Positions 1-9,335 are shown, counted from the first letter of the stretch. The stretch is 64,000 bases of DNA from JBHJGM01 sp050331815 (GCA_050331815.1 JBHJGM010000008.1:1-64000), one strand, 5' to 3'. The notes: generated from the letters alone by a model not told the origin. Numbers and translations: made by a program.

Positions 1-2
1 TG

Positions 3-359
3 GTGGGGGTCGGCGATCTGTGGTCCCGGGAATGCGATCCGCTAAGTGCCTTTGGCCGGGTCCGCGGGTCTGACGACCGCCCGACCTTGCTGCTGGCGCA
101 CAATCCCGACTCAAAGACCTATGCGGAGGCCTTTGACTGGGATCTGATGCTGAGCGGACACACCCACGGGGGCCAACTCAGTCTGCCGTTCGTTGGCGAG
201 CCTTTTGCGCCCGTAGGCGATAAACGCTACGTCGACGGGCTGCGGGACTGGCAGGGCCGCTGGATTCAGGTTACGCGTGGGGTCGGGGCCGGGCTGCGCG
301 CCCGTTTCAACTGCCGGCCCGAGGTCAGCCTGCTGGAGTTGGGGCCGGACCCTGCTTGA
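3..359 (+). CDS. Metallophosphoesterase, C-terminal part (cut by window edge)
   Basis: C-terminal 118 residues of a calcineurin-like metallophosphoesterase of the YaeI type; the reading frame is open to the left edge, so the true start lies outside the window. The GHTHGGQ motif (near residue 52 of the visible part), preceded by LLLAHNPD, supplies metal-binding histidines typical of this family. Known members are membrane-associated phosphodiesterases that hydrolyse phosphodiester or pyrophosphate bonds, some acting on lipid-linked substrates. The two N-terminal metal motifs are not visible. It ends about 200 bp before rodA on the same strand; the substrate cannot be told from this piece. Confidence 0.8.
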   Translation: MGVGDLWSRECDPLSAFGRVRGSDDRPTLLLAHNPDSKTYAEAFDWDLMLSGHTHGGQLSLPFVGEPFAPVGDKRYVDGLRDWQGRWIQVTRGVGAGLRARFNCRPEVSLLELGPDPA

Positions 360-558
360 GGGAGCGCCAAGCCGGTCGATGCACTTGTCATCAGGCTTCG
401 GAACGGTCCGACCGCCGTGCGCTTTCAAATTTTTCAGGCGGATCGGGCTTTTCGGTGAACATTGGCCTTACGGTTGCAGTCGTCAGAAAAGTCGTGCGGT
501 GGCCTAACCAGGCTGCCTACGCTGTTGCGAAGTCGTTCTCTTGTATGCCCTTGCTCGA

Positions 559-1869
559 ATGCCGGTTCTGAATCCCGAAGTCGATCGCCGCGTAGCGCCG
601 GCCGCAGGTTCGTTGTGGCGGCGGCTGCTGGACCACCCTTTGCGGCGGTTTGTGGTGCAGGCGGAGGAAGCGCGTTTCGACTGGATCAATCCGCTGTGCA
701 TGCTGCTGCTGGCCACCGCGAGCGTAGTCTTTATCTACTCGGCCCAGAGCTATTCGCAGGACAGCGACTGGGCGAAGCAGATCTTCTGGGTGGGCCTGGG
801 CTTTTCGGTCTATGCAGTGGTTTCGCTGATCAACTACAACTTCTGGTTGGAGTACGCGCACTGGTTCTACCTGGGCTGCCTGGCCCTGCTCTTTCCGCTG
901 GTTATCGAGGCGCAGGGGCTGAACCTGCCGCTGGTGAAGACGCGCTTTGGGTCGACACGCTGGATCGATTTCGGGCCGTTTTCGCTGCAACCCTCCGAGC
1001 TGGCCAAGATCGGCACCCTGCTGATGATCGCCAGCATCCTGGCCCGCTCGAAGATCGGCACGATTTCGGAATCGCTGCGGGTGCTGGTGTATGTGGCCAT
1101 TGTTTTTTCCTTGCCAATTGCATTGATTTTTCTCCAGCCGGACCTAGGCTCGTCTTTGGTGTTTCCACCGATGGTGTTCGCGCTGCTGTATGTGTCGCGG
1201 CTGTCGCTACGTTTTTTTGCGGTGGCCCTGGGGCTTTTTGTGGTGGCGGTGTCCATCATCGCTGTGGATGTCCACCAGTACTATATTTACTACCAAGACA
1301 ATGGCCTGGATTATCTCCGGGATAGCGGTGCCTATGAGGATTCGTCCGTAGTGCCGCTGCATGATTACCAGCGCCAGCGAATTTTAACCTTTGTTGCCCC
1401 GAGCGTCGCCGACCCGACGGGAGTCAACACCAACTGGAATTTAATGCAGTCACTCATCGCGGTTGCCGGAGGGGGCGTCTTCGGCAAGGGTGTCTTCAAC
1501 GGCCTTCAGGCCACCCTGGGCTACCTGCCTTCGACCATCGCACCCAACGATTTTATCTTCTCGGTAGCCGCCGAGGAAACCGGATTTATAGGCGGGGTCT
1601 GCTTGATCGGGCTCCTCACCCTGATGGTTTTGAACGGATTTCGGATCGCGGGACTCTCCCGTGATCGCTTCGGGATGCTGCTGGCCGTGGGGGTCAGTTG
1701 CATCCTGATGGTACACGTTTTTGTCAACATCGGCATGACCATCGGGCTGATGCCCATCACCGGTCTCCCCCTACCATTTCTTAGCTACGGCGGCTCCTTT
1801 TTCATCAGTTGTTGTATTCTGCAGGGATTACTGCAGAGCACCTACCGCTTCCGAAGGGATTTCTCATGA
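559..1869 (+). CDS. rodA: Rod shape-determining SEDS glycosyltransferase RodA
   Basis: SEDS-family integral membrane protein, 436 residues from the ATG at 559; an in-frame TTG at 541 is an alternative start. The family polymerises lipid II into glycan strands during elongation, working with a class B penicillin-binding protein. Visible support: many hydrophobic segments, the conserved WIDFGPFSLQPSELAKI stretch and the C-terminal LPLPFLSYGGS signature near residue 408. There is a hydrophilic N-terminal extension of about 45 residues before the first membrane segment. RodA is preferred to FtsW because of the shape of the last loop and because no division genes surround it, although SEDS proteins are hard to separate by eye. 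RNase G follows about 100 bp downstream, a pairing (mre/rod genes with rng) common in bacteria. Confidence 0.88.
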   Translation: MPVLNPEVDRRVAPAAGSLWRRLLDHPLRRFVVQAEEARFDWINPLCMLLLATASVVFIYSAQSYSQDSDWAKQIFWVGLGFSVYAVVSLINYNFWLEYAHWFYLGCLALLFPLVIEAQGLNLPLVKTRFGSTRWIDFGPFSLQPSELAKIGTLLMIASILARSKIGTISESLRVLVYVAIVFSLPIALIFLQPDLGSSLVFPPMVFALLYVSRLSLRFFAVALGLFVVAVSIIAVDVHQYYIYYQDNGLDYLRDSGAYEDSSVVPLHDYQRQRILTFVAPSVADPTGVNTNWNLMQSLIAVAGGGVFGKGVFNGLQATLGYLPSTIAPNDFIFSVAAEETGFIGGVCLIGLLTLMVLNGFRIAGLSRDRFGMLLAVGVSCILMVHVFVNIGMTIGLMPITGLPLPFLSYGGSFFISCCILQGLLQSTYRFRRDFS

Positions 1870-1971
1870 TTTCACCCACGCAACCCACGGCTGCCTTCAA
1901 CGGCTGAGCCCACGCGTGCCTCGGAGCGGACGCCACGGAAAAGGGAGCCTCCCCAACCGACATCCGCAACC

Positions 1972-3759
1972 ATGTCACAGACCACGAACACTCTGAACGG
2001 GCGCACGCGCAACGGCGCGGAACCCACCGACTCCGACCCAAACGGCGAAAACGGACACGACGACCTGCGGCATCCGCCGGAGCAATCCATCGTCGAAGCG
2101 ATTCCGCCCGAGCAACTCCATCAGGAGGCCCGGCAGCGGGCGAAGACCCGCCCCGTTATCCAACGGGTGGTGCAGTCGCTCAAACGCGAGGAGCGACCGT
2201 TTCGCGAGTTAATCATCAACTCCGAACCGCTCGAAAAGCGCGTCGCCCTGCTCTCCGAAGGCGTCCTCGAAAAGTTCGAGGTCGAACGCGCTGGCGAGGA
2301 GCGCATGGTGGGCGCGATTTTCAAGGGCAAGATTCAGAATCTGGAGCCCGGCTTGAAGGCCGCCTTTGTCGACATCGACCAGCCCAAAAACGCCTTCCTG
2401 CACTATTGGGATATCCTGCCGTCGGCCAACGACGCCTCCATCGAATTCGTCCGCGACACCCGCTCGGAAGGTCAGAAGCAAAAGCAGAAGGACAAGGTCT
2501 CGCTGAGGGACATCCCGAAGTTGTACCCGATCGGCACCGACATCGTCGTACAGATCACCAAGGCACAAATCGGCTCGAAGGGCCCGCGCACGACCACCAA
2601 CATCGCCCTGCCGGGGCGTTTCATCGTGCTCATGCCCTACTCGGGCCAGTGCGGAATTTCACGCAAGATCGAGGACCGCAAGGAACGCGAGCGGCTGAAA
2701 AAGATCATCCGCTCGCTGACGATCCCCGAAGGGATGGGCATCGTCATACGCACCGCCGGCGAGGGGAAAAAGGACCGCTACTTTGTGCGCGATCTGCACC
2801 TGCTCCTGCAAACCTGGGCCGACATTCAGCGCCGCATGGAAGCCGCCAAGGGCCCGGCCATGCTTTATCAGGAGCCGGACATCATTGAGCGGACCGTCCG
2901 CGACTTTTTGACCGAGGATATCGACCGCGTGCTGATCGACAACGAGGATGACCAGCGCCGGATGATGGCCACCGTCGGCAAGATCTCCAGCCGCTCGCGC
3001 AACAAGGTCACCCTCTTCAAGGACGACATCCCGATCTTTGAACGCTACAACATCGAGCGGCAGATCGAGCAGACCTTTCAACGCCGCGTGCCCCTACCCA
3101 GCGGAGGCGAGATCGTCATCGAGGAAACCGAGGCGCTGACGGCTATCGACGTGAACACCGGCTCGCACAAGGGCACGTCCAAGGACGGCAAGGACTTTAT
3201 TGTGCAGGCCAATCTAGAGGCGGCCAGCGAATCGGCCCGGCAGATCCGCCTGCGCAACATCGGCGGCCTCATCATCCTGGACTTCATCGACATGAAGAAC
3301 CCCAAGGATCGCAAGGCCGTCTACAACCGCATGCGCAAGGAGATGGAGCTGGACAAGGCGCGCAGCCACGTTCTGCCGATCTCACAACTGGGCATCATGC
3401 AGATGACCCGCCAGCGCCACAGCGAGTCGAACATTTCCGGTATCTACAGCCCCTGTCCGTACTGCTCAGGCCGCGGCATTGTAAAGAGCTCGCGGACGAT
3501 GTCGGTGGAGATACAGCGGCGGCTGGTTTCCGTCATCCGGCATCTGCGCCACGTGCACCCCGAAACCAACAACGACACGGTGGGCCTGCGCGTGCTGCTG
3601 CACCCGGTGAACCTTGAACGCCTGCGCCGCGAGGACGAGCGGCACCTGATCGACATTGAACACGCCTACAACCTGAAGCTGTCGTTTCGTGCCGACCCTG
3701 CCTTTCACGTCGAGAACTTCAAGATCATCAACATCGAATCGGGCGAGGAGATGCGATGA
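1972..3759 (+). CDS. rng: Ribonuclease G/E family endoribonuclease
   Basis: Single-strand-specific endoribonuclease of the RNase E/G family, 595 residues, acting in rRNA maturation and mRNA turnover. An S1-like segment around residues 115-230 (KGKIQNLEPGLKAAFVDI) precedes the catalytic domain; the two metal-binding aspartates are probably D393 (AIDVNTG) and D437 (ILDFIDM). The zinc-link motif CPYCSGRG lies at residues 495-502. The first 70 or so residues are a hydrophilic extension beyond usual RNase G. There is no long C-terminal scaffold as in RNase E, so RNase G is the better name. The stop overlaps the start of the next gene (ATGA), suggesting translational coupling. Confidence 0.93.
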   Translation: MSQTTNTLNGRTRNGAEPTDSDPNGENGHDDLRHPPEQSIVEAIPPEQLHQEARQRAKTRPVIQRVVQSLKREERPFRELIINSEPLEKRVALLSEGVLEKFEVERAGEERMVGAIFKGKIQNLEPGLKAAFVDIDQPKNAFLHYWDILPSANDASIEFVRDTRSEGQKQKQKDKVSLRDIPKLYPIGTDIVVQITKAQIGSKGPRTTTNIALPGRFIVLMPYSGQCGISRKIEDRKERERLKKIIRSLTIPEGMGIVIRTAGEGKKDRYFVRDLHLLLQTWADIQRRMEAAKGPAMLYQEPDIIERTVRDFLTEDIDRVLIDNEDDQRRMMATVGKISSRSRNKVTLFKDDIPIFERYNIERQIEQTFQRRVPLPSGGEIVIEETEALTAIDVNTGSHKGTSKDGKDFIVQANLEAASESARQIRLRNIGGLIILDFIDMKNPKDRKAVYNRMRKEMELDKARSHVLPISQLGIMQMTRQRHSESNISGIYSPCPYCSGRGIVKSSRTMSVEIQRRLVSVIRHLRHVHPETNNDTVGLRVLLHPVNLERLRREDERHLIDIEHAYNLKLSFRADPAFHVENFKIINIESGEEMR

Positions 3760-4436
3760 GGCGGGGGCGGCAGTTGCGTGCGGTTTTTGTTGGCGTAGCA
3801 GCGCTGGCGGCGGCCGCGATTTCGCTGCAAGCCGAGAAAGTCGAGAAAACCGGCGAGCGTCTGTACTATGTACAGGTGGGTGAGCGTTCGGAACCCGAGA
3901 CGAAGCCAGGCCTGCTCGTCTGGCTGCATCCGGCCAGCGGAAATGCCCGGCCTCAATTTAAGTGGTGGAAGACCGCTGGGGTGCCACCGGAAGATTTTGT
4001 TTTGCTGTGCCCGCAGGCCAAGGGCCAGACCTGGAAACCCAACGATCAGCGCTTTATCGAAGAAGCCATCCGCGAAGTTTCCGAGCGCTTTGACGTCGAC
4101 CCGGAGCGCGTTTTTCTGGGCGGTCATTCATCGGGCGGTTTCATGACATACCGGATCGCTTTCGAAGATGTGGATGCCTTTGCAGGCTACATTGTTGCCG
4201 GTGCCGCCACGCGCCGGTCTGTCCCACGGCCTGGTTTCGAGCCGCGTCCCTTTCTCATCTACCACGCGAAAGATGATGGTGTGATTACCTACGACCGCGC
4301 GCAGGCTACCCGCGAGAAACTCGAAAAAGCGCGCTACCCGGTCACTTTTGTGGAGGGCAATCACGGCCACAGCATCGGCCCTGACCTGGCCCAGGCGATG
4401 CGCTCCTTTTTGAGCAAAACAAAGTCCACGGAGTAG
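3756..4436 (+). CDS. Secreted alpha/beta-hydrolase (esterase/PHB depolymerase-like)
   Basis: 226-residue alpha/beta-hydrolase with an N-terminal signal-peptide-like segment (basic start, then an alanine-rich hydrophobic core to about residue 26). The nucleophile elbow GHSSG places the serine at about residue 125; an aspartate in HAKDDGVITYD and a histidine in GNHGHSIG are likely the rest of the triad. The overall order resembles the esterase/polyhydroxybutyrate depolymerase or dienelactone hydrolase-like group. Its ATG overlaps the rng stop by one base step (ATGA), so the two are probably co-transcribed though functionally unrelated. Substrate unknown; export to periplasm is inferred from the N terminus only. 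Confidence 0.75.
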   Translation: MRRGRQLRAVFVGVAALAAAAISLQAEKVEKTGERLYYVQVGERSEPETKPGLLVWLHPASGNARPQFKWWKTAGVPPEDFVLLCPQAKGQTWKPNDQRFIEEAIREVSERFDVDPERVFLGGHSSGGFMTYRIAFEDVDAFAGYIVAGAATRRSVPRPGFEPRPFLIYHAKDDGVITYDRAQATREKLEKARYPVTFVEGNHGHSIGPDLAQAMRSFLSKTKSTE

Positions 4437-4476
4437 GCGCGAGCAATTCGTGTCAAAACCTGGCTTGTTTGCGCCG

Positions 4477-4740
4477 TCACGGATGGTCCGCGCGAGCCAC
4501 CTGCAGGATCCTCACTTCGCGCGCGCGATGGTCGGGCCAGTAGCTGACAGCCCAACCCTCGACAAGCTTAACGCAAATACGGCGACCCGTCGCAGGGTCC
4601 TCGCTGTAGTCGCCCTCGTCAAAGGGGTTTTGCTCGAGAAAATCGATGAAGCGGCTCACCTCAGCTCGTGAAAACTTTGGCAACGAACTGAGGCTCCAAA
4701 AGACATCCTAGGAAACGATTGCACGGTAAGCGCCTTTCAT
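4477..4740 (-). pseudogene. RelE/ParE-like toxin frame interrupted by an amber codon
   Basis: Reading from the ATG at 4740, which overlaps the antitoxin stop as ATGA, the frame gives MKGAYRAIVS, then TAG at 4710-4708, then a further 76 codons in the same frame to a TGA at 4477. The downstream part (start KFSRAEVSRFIDFLEQNPF, later GWAVSYWPDHRAREVRIL) looks like a RelE/ParE-type plasmid-stabilisation toxin. Removing the single stop would restore an 87-residue protein of usual toxin size. A TTG at 4683 could start a 68-residue N-terminally shortened product lacking the first strand. Most likely an inactivated toxin; a sequencing error or suppression is possible. Confidence 0.65.
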
Positions 4741-4967
4741 TTGGCCGCGTTCGATTCATCTTTTTCGTCGAGCCGACGCTTGGCTTCATCCCAGGAAAGC
4801 GCCCCGTCGCCGGTGCACGCGTCGACCAGGCGGGCCAGCTCGGCTATGTATTCCGGATCGTTGGCGCGCTCGCGGTGCTTCAAATAAAACGCCAGAACCG
4901 TGCGCTTATGCGGCGTCATCTGGTCGACCGCAGCTTTGACTTCGTCGAGAGTCATCACAGGTTGCAT
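4737..4967 (-). CDS. Antitoxin of a type II toxin-antitoxin pair
   Basis: 76-residue hydrophilic, mostly helical protein ending in LSWDEAKRRL followed by a charged tail, a pattern seen in addiction-module antidote proteins that cap RelE/ParE toxins. It sits first in a two-gene minus-strand operon, and its TGA overlaps the ATG of the downstream toxin frame, the usual antitoxin-toxin arrangement. The antitoxin is intact while the toxin frame contains an amber codon. The family call rests on context and general resemblance; no DNA-binding domain is obvious, so autoregulation is uncertain. Confidence 0.6.
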   Translation of the reverse strand: MQPVMTLDEVKAAVDQMTPHKRTVLAFYLKHRERANDPEYIAELARLVDACTGDGALSWDEAKRRLDEKDESNAAK

Positions 4968-5006
4968 AGCCGGCGACGGGCGCGGCTCAATTCGCTGCGC
5001 TCCGCT

Positions 5007-6146
5007 TCAATCAAGCGGGACTTCGTAGACATTACCCGTGCCGTCCCGATCTGAGGTGAAAATGGCGGAGCGCCCTAGTGGCGTGGTGAGCGCGTGCACG
5101 TGCACATCCTGTTCGTGACTGGAACTGCCGTGCTGGCAGAGCGTCTCGACCGTGCCACTCGCCGCGTCGACAATCCCCAGCGAGCCATTCATCTGGTCGA
5201 CTAGCAAGCGGGAGCCATCGAGCGTGGGCGTTGCGTGAATGAAATCCTGCGCGGGTGTCAGCCAGTGGCAGTAATGCAGTTCGCCCTCCCAACTGCGCGC
5301 AGCGACGAACGGACGCCCCTGACGTTTGCCGTGATAAATCACTTCGCCACCCTGTGGGTTCCAGTTCTCGTGCGAGGCCCAGTCTTCCTCAGGCTCCTGA
5401 ACATAAAGCGGGCGCCAGGTGCCATCTGGCTCCAGAGCGTAAACGCGTGGGCGCACCAGATTACCTCCCTCCTGATTGAAAAGGATACGACCGCTGCCAG
5501 GCGGATCATACTGGACGTGTGTCACCCAAAACGGCAGGCGCGCCAGGGTGCGCGTGTTCCCGGTCTGGGTATCGATCAGCAGCACATCGCTGAAGAGTGC
5601 GCCGTCACTTTGCTTGAAGCGGCGCACGGTGTCTTGCATCTGCTCCCATTGACCGGTTCTGGCCGGGTCGAAGGCATCGGCGGCTGTCACCGGCACGCAG
5701 ATGGTCTTTCCGTCCGGGGCGACATGCGTGAACGCCGACCAGGTATCCGGCGGCAGCGCAGCCAGGCATTGCGGCGCATCTTCGGAGTCCAGATCCGCAC
5801 GCCAGATGGCATCGTCTTGAATCCAGAAAAGCCGGTTGTGGGCCGGATCCAGGGCGGGGCTTGCCTTACTCAGGCCAGTGTCCCCGCCATATGGATACAC
5901 GTAGGCATGCAACAGACCTCCATGGTTTTGCGATACCTGAAAAATTTCGCCACTTAGCCGGTCGATCTTGTGGAGGTTGGGGTGACCGCTTCGCTCCGAA
6001 ATAAATACGAGCCAACGATCGTCCGCCGTGACCGAAAACGAAGTGAAGTACAGGTGCTGATCTTTTTCAGCACTCGCGGTCCACTGAGTTATTGCGCGGC
6101 CCGTCAACGCATCGTTGAAGGTGGCCTTTTCGACTGAAGGCGACAT
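5007..6146 (-). CDS. Oligogalacturonate lyase-like beta-propeller protein (PL22-like)
   Basis: 379-residue seven-bladed propeller-type protein resembling polysaccharide lyase family 22, which cleaves unsaturated digalacturonate in pectin breakdown using Mn2+. Candidate functional residues line up well: H210 in the segment HVQYDP, H259 in SHENWNP, and Q346, H349 and H351 in QDVHVH, matching the Q-x-x-H-x-H metal site known for the family. Blade-like repeats end with the pattern AIFTSDRDGTGNVYEV. No signal peptide is seen, so it should be cytoplasmic as in other PL22 enzymes. Divergent from the aldo/keto reductase and near two arabinofuranosidase-like genes, consistent with a pectin-use region. 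Confidence 0.72.
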   Translation of the reverse strand: MSPSVEKATFNDALTGRAITQWTASAEKDQHLYFTSFSVTADDRWLVFISERSGHPNLHKIDRLSGEIFQVSQNHGGLLHAYVYPYGGDTGLSKASPALDPAHNRLFWIQDDAIWRADLDSEDAPQCLAALPPDTWSAFTHVAPDGKTICVPVTAADAFDPARTGQWEQMQDTVRRFKQSDGALFSDVLLIDTQTGNTRTLARLPFWVTHVQYDPPGSGRILFNQEGGNLVRPRVYALEPDGTWRPLYVQEPEEDWASHENWNPQGGEVIYHGKRQGRPFVAARSWEGELHYCHWLTPAQDFIHATPTLDGSRLLVDQMNGSLGIVDAASGTVETLCQHGSSSHEQDVHVHALTTPLGRSAIFTSDRDGTGNVYEVPLD

Positions 6147-6230
6147 GCGTGTAAATTTCGCAAAGCGGAGCGCTTCTTACCAGCCTGCATTCGCTTGCCC
6201 GGTTCGCCTTTGGGCTGGATGCTCAAGCCC

Positions 6231-7172
6231 ATGGAAACGCGCACGCTTGGACGGTCTTCACCGCAAATTACCCGGGTAGGTTTCGGGGCCTGGGCACTCG
6301 GGGGCAAGAGCTACGGACCCGTCGAAGCTGAAACTGCCAAGGCCACCCTGCGCGACTACCTGAAGCGCGGCGGCAACTTCATCGATACCGCCCGGGGCTA
6401 CGCCACCAGCGAGGGGCTGATTGGAGAAGTCCTGCAGGAAGGCGCTTACCGGCGTGCGGACGTGGTCATCGCCAGCAAGAGCCCGAAGACCGATCTCGAC
6501 GGTCTGCGCGCGGACCTCGAAACGACGCTGCGCGAACTCCAGACCGACTATGTGGACCTCTACTACCTGCACTCCCCGCCGGAAGCGCCGAAAGCCATCG
6601 AGACGGCCCTCAATGCCATGGCCACGCTGAAGGCGGAAGGGCTGATTCGCAATGTGGGTGCCTCGGTCAAAGGGCCCAACGTGACGCAGGACACCGTTCA
6701 TCTCTGCCGCGCCTACATTCATTCCGGGCGCTGCGACGCCCTGCAGGTCATCTACAGCATCTTCCGCCCGAAAAACGCCGAGATGTTTGCCGAAGCCGCC
6801 GAAAACTCGGTCAGTATCATTGTACGCACGCTGCTGGAAAACGGCTTTCTGGGCGGGCGATATCGTCCCGGACATCGTTTCGCCGAGAGTGATCACCGGC
6901 ACCGCTGGGCCGGCGAAAAACTCGACGCGATACTGAACGAAGCCGTCGAAGTCTCGACCAGTAATCCGGGCAAGCTGCCGCTGGTGCAACTGGCCGTGCG
7001 CTACGTGCTGGATCATCCGCACGTCACGGCGATCATTCCCGGTGGTAAATCGCCCGCGCAACTGGAACCGATTTTTACCGCCGAGCGTGCGCCTGCGCTG
7101 GAACCGGCCTATCGAAACTCTCTGATCGAACGCTATAGCGGCCAGGAAACACGCTTTAACGTCGCTGATTGA
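6231..7172 (+). CDS. Aldo/keto reductase
   Basis: 313 residues from the ATG at 6231 (an in-frame TTG lies at 6195). The start METRTLGRS...VGFGAWALGG is typical of the family, whose TIM barrel binds NADPH and reduces aldehydes or ketones. The catalytic region DTARGYATSEGLIGEVL carries the aspartate and tyrosine, KSPKTD the lysine, and DYVDLYYLHSPP the usual histidine strand. A C-terminal HVTAIIPGGKSPAQL segment matches the cofactor-binding motif. It is followed by a Gfo/Idh/MocA dehydrogenase and a 2-hydroxyacid dehydrogenase on the same strand, so a role in uronate or sugar-acid metabolism is a reasonable inference; the substrate is unknown. Confidence 0.9.
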   Translation: METRTLGRSSPQITRVGFGAWALGGKSYGPVEAETAKATLRDYLKRGGNFIDTARGYATSEGLIGEVLQEGAYRRADVVIASKSPKTDLDGLRADLETTLRELQTDYVDLYYLHSPPEAPKAIETALNAMATLKAEGLIRNVGASVKGPNVTQDTVHLCRAYIHSGRCDALQVIYSIFRPKNAEMFAEAAENSVSIIVRTLLENGFLGGRYRPGHRFAESDHRHRWAGEKLDAILNEAVEVSTSNPGKLPLVQLAVRYVLDHPHVTAIIPGGKSPAQLEPIFTAERAPALEPAYRNSLIERYSGQETRFNVAD

Positions 7173-7283
7173 TCCTCAAAGCCTGCGAAGCAGCCAGATG
7201 CGCCACGGCCAAACGTGTGGTGATCGCCCCGTGCGTCTCGAAAAATCTTGGCAAGTCGCGGGCCAGACTCTTTGACCGGAGCC

Positions 7284-8303
7284 ATGGCAACGCGAACTCT
7301 AAAGGCTGCCGTGCTGGGCACCGGCAATATGGCCCGGATGCATGTGCGCAATTTTCTGAAGCACGCCGAAACCGAGCTGGTGGCCCTTTGCGCCCGCACC
7401 GAAGCCAGCGCAAACGATTTTTTAAATACGGTTGAGCTGCCGGCGGCACCCGCGGTCTACACCGACTTCGACCGGATGCTGGCCGAAACCGCAGGGCTGG
7501 ATGTGCTCTTTGTCTGCTTGCCGCCGTTTGCCCACGAGGGGCAAGTCGTCCAAGCCGCCGAAAAGGGGCTGCATCTCTTTTTGGAAAAACCCATCGCTCT
7601 GAGCGAAGCCGACGCTGAGGCCATGGCTTCCGCGATCGAGCGAGCGGGCATCACTTCGCAGGTGTGCTACCAGTTTCGTTTTCGCAAGGCCACGCAGCGC
7701 ATGCTCGCGCTCTTGCGCAGCGGTGAAGCCGGACGCCCCACCCTGTACGAAGGTCGGTTCTGGGTAAACATGCTCGCCAAACCCTGGTGGCAAAATTTCC
7801 AGATGTCCGGCGGACAGCTTTTCGAGCAGCTCATCCACCTGTATGATCTGGGCATGGCTTTTTGCGGACCGGTGCGCGAAGTCAGCGCCCGCGTCGCAAA
7901 TCTGACGCACACCGACCAGCCCGATTACACCATCGAAGACACCTCACTGGGGCAGCTTCTGTTCGAGAACGGGGCGCTGGGCAACATCAGCGGAACCAAC
8001 AGCGCCATCCGCGAGCGCTACATCGGCGATTATCGGCTGGTCTGCGAAAACGTGACCCTGCAAACGCGCTCCAGCGGCGACTGGCGCGAAGCCGACCGGG
8101 CGACCCTGCACTTTGCGCCAGAACAGGTGGAGGAAATCGTCGAAGATGCGGATGCGCACAGTGCCACCATGGACGACTTCGTCAACGCGCTGCGCGCGGG
8201 CGGACCCACGCAGGCACCCGCGCGCACGGGTCTTGAGAGCGTGCGGCTGACCCGGCGCGCGCTGGAGTCCGCTGCCCAAGGCGGCGCGCCATTGAAAATT
8301 TAA
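7284..8303 (+). CDS. Gfo/Idh/MocA family oxidoreductase
   Basis: 339 residues from the ATG at 7284; an upstream in-frame start at 7248 adds 12 residues that do not look conserved. The Rossmann fold opens with AAVLGTGNMARMHVRNFL, followed by the family hallmark EKPIALSEADAEAM (EKP lysine near residue 95-100) and a C-terminal alpha/beta domain with a GQLFEQLIHLYDLG histidine stretch. Such enzymes are NAD(P)-dependent sugar or sugar-acid dehydrogenases. Placed 110 bp after the aldo/keto reductase and 33 bp before the next dehydrogenase, it is probably in one transcription unit with them. Exact substrate cannot be told. Confidence 0.9.
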   Translation: MATRTLKAAVLGTGNMARMHVRNFLKHAETELVALCARTEASANDFLNTVELPAAPAVYTDFDRMLAETAGLDVLFVCLPPFAHEGQVVQAAEKGLHLFLEKPIALSEADAEAMASAIERAGITSQVCYQFRFRKATQRMLALLRSGEAGRPTLYEGRFWVNMLAKPWWQNFQMSGGQLFEQLIHLYDLGMAFCGPVREVSARVANLTHTDQPDYTIEDTSLGQLLFENGALGNISGTNSAIRERYIGDYRLVCENVTLQTRSSGDWREADRATLHFAPEQVEEIVEDADAHSATMDDFVNALRAGGPTQAPARTGLESVRLTRRALESAAQGGAPLKI

Positions 8304-8336
8304 GATACCGTTTCCAATCCCATACGACGCTGCGCC

Positions 8337-9335
8337 ATGAATATTCTCGTCAACCTGCCCGCGGGCTTTTTTACCGCTCCCGATCTGCAAGATGCCTGGA
8401 CCCGCCTGGAGGCGATGGGCCCGGTACGAAAGACCTCCCACAACACCGCCGAAGAAATCGTCGAGGATTTGAAATGGGCGGACCATGTCATCATGTGGTC
8501 GTGGCCCGCGCTGGATGAGTCCCTGCTCGAAAAGGCTGGCACGCTGGCATACGTCGGGCACCTCGACGTGGGCCAGAAAGCCGCCCAAACTGCGCTGGCC
8601 CGCCAGCTGCCGATCTCCTGCTCCAAGCGTGGCTGGTCCCCGGCGGTCTCGGAAATGGCTCTGGCCCTCACCCTGAACCTGCTGCGGCGCGTCTCCGACT
8701 ACCACGCAGCCATGCGCGCTTCCGACGAGACCTGGGTGCAGGCGATGCCGGAGGACTTTCCCTTCGACGAGCGCCAATTGACCGGACGCGCAGTCGGCAT
8801 CATCGGGCTGGGTGGCGTCGGGCGACGGTTGGCCGAGCTGCTGCAGCCTTTTGCGCCCAACCCGCTGCGTGTCTTTGATCCGTTTCTGCCGGATGCCGCC
8901 CTGGCGCCTTTCCAGGCCCAACATTCGGAGCTTGCCGAGCTGTTGAGCGAATCCGAGGTGGTGATCCTGTGCGCGGCGGCCAACACCGGCACCAAGCACC
9001 TGATCGGTGGGCCGGAAATCCGCTCCCTCAAGCCCGGCACAGTTTTCATCAACGTAGCCCGGGCGCAGCTGGTGGACTACGCGGCGCTGGCGACGCGCCT
9101 GCGCGAAGGCGATATCATGGCGGGCATCGATGTCTTCGAAAAGGAACCGCTCGAGGCGGACCATCCGCTGCGTTCGATACCGGGCGCCTACCTGACGCCG
9201 CACCGCGCCGGTGGCCTGCGCGAGTCAATTCAGCGCGTCGTGCATTGGCTGATCGATGACCTCGAAGCACACAACAAGGGCGAACCTCGCCAGCACGCCG
9301 TCACCGAAGCGATGATACCTAGCCTAGACGGCTGA
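8337..9335 (+). CDS. D-isomer-specific 2-hydroxyacid dehydrogenase
   Basis: 332-residue NAD(P)-dependent dehydrogenase of the D-2-hydroxyacid family, which includes glyoxylate/hydroxypyruvate and phosphoglycerate dehydrogenases. The nucleotide-binding motif is VGIIGLGGVGRRLAELL (around residue 155), followed by the strand NVARAQLVDYAAL (Arg), DVFEKEPL (Glu) and LTPHRAGG (His), the three catalytic residues of the family. The N-terminal substrate domain is less conserved. It ends the plus-strand trio of oxidoreductases and converges on the arabinofuranosidase-like genes 12 bp further on. A role in sugar-acid turnover is inferred from neighbours only. Confidence 0.87.
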   Translation: MNILVNLPAGFFTAPDLQDAWTRLEAMGPVRKTSHNTAEEIVEDLKWADHVIMWSWPALDESLLEKAGTLAYVGHLDVGQKAAQTALARQLPISCSKRGWSPAVSEMALALTLNLLRRVSDYHAAMRASDETWVQAMPEDFPFDERQLTGRAVGIIGLGGVGRRLAELLQPFAPNPLRVFDPFLPDAALAPFQAQHSELAELLSESEVVILCAAANTGTKHLIGGPEIRSLKPGTVFINVARAQLVDYAALATRLREGDIMAGIDVFEKEPLEADHPLRSIPGAYLTPHRAGGLRESIQRVVHWLIDDLEAHNKGEPRQHAVTEAMIPSLDG

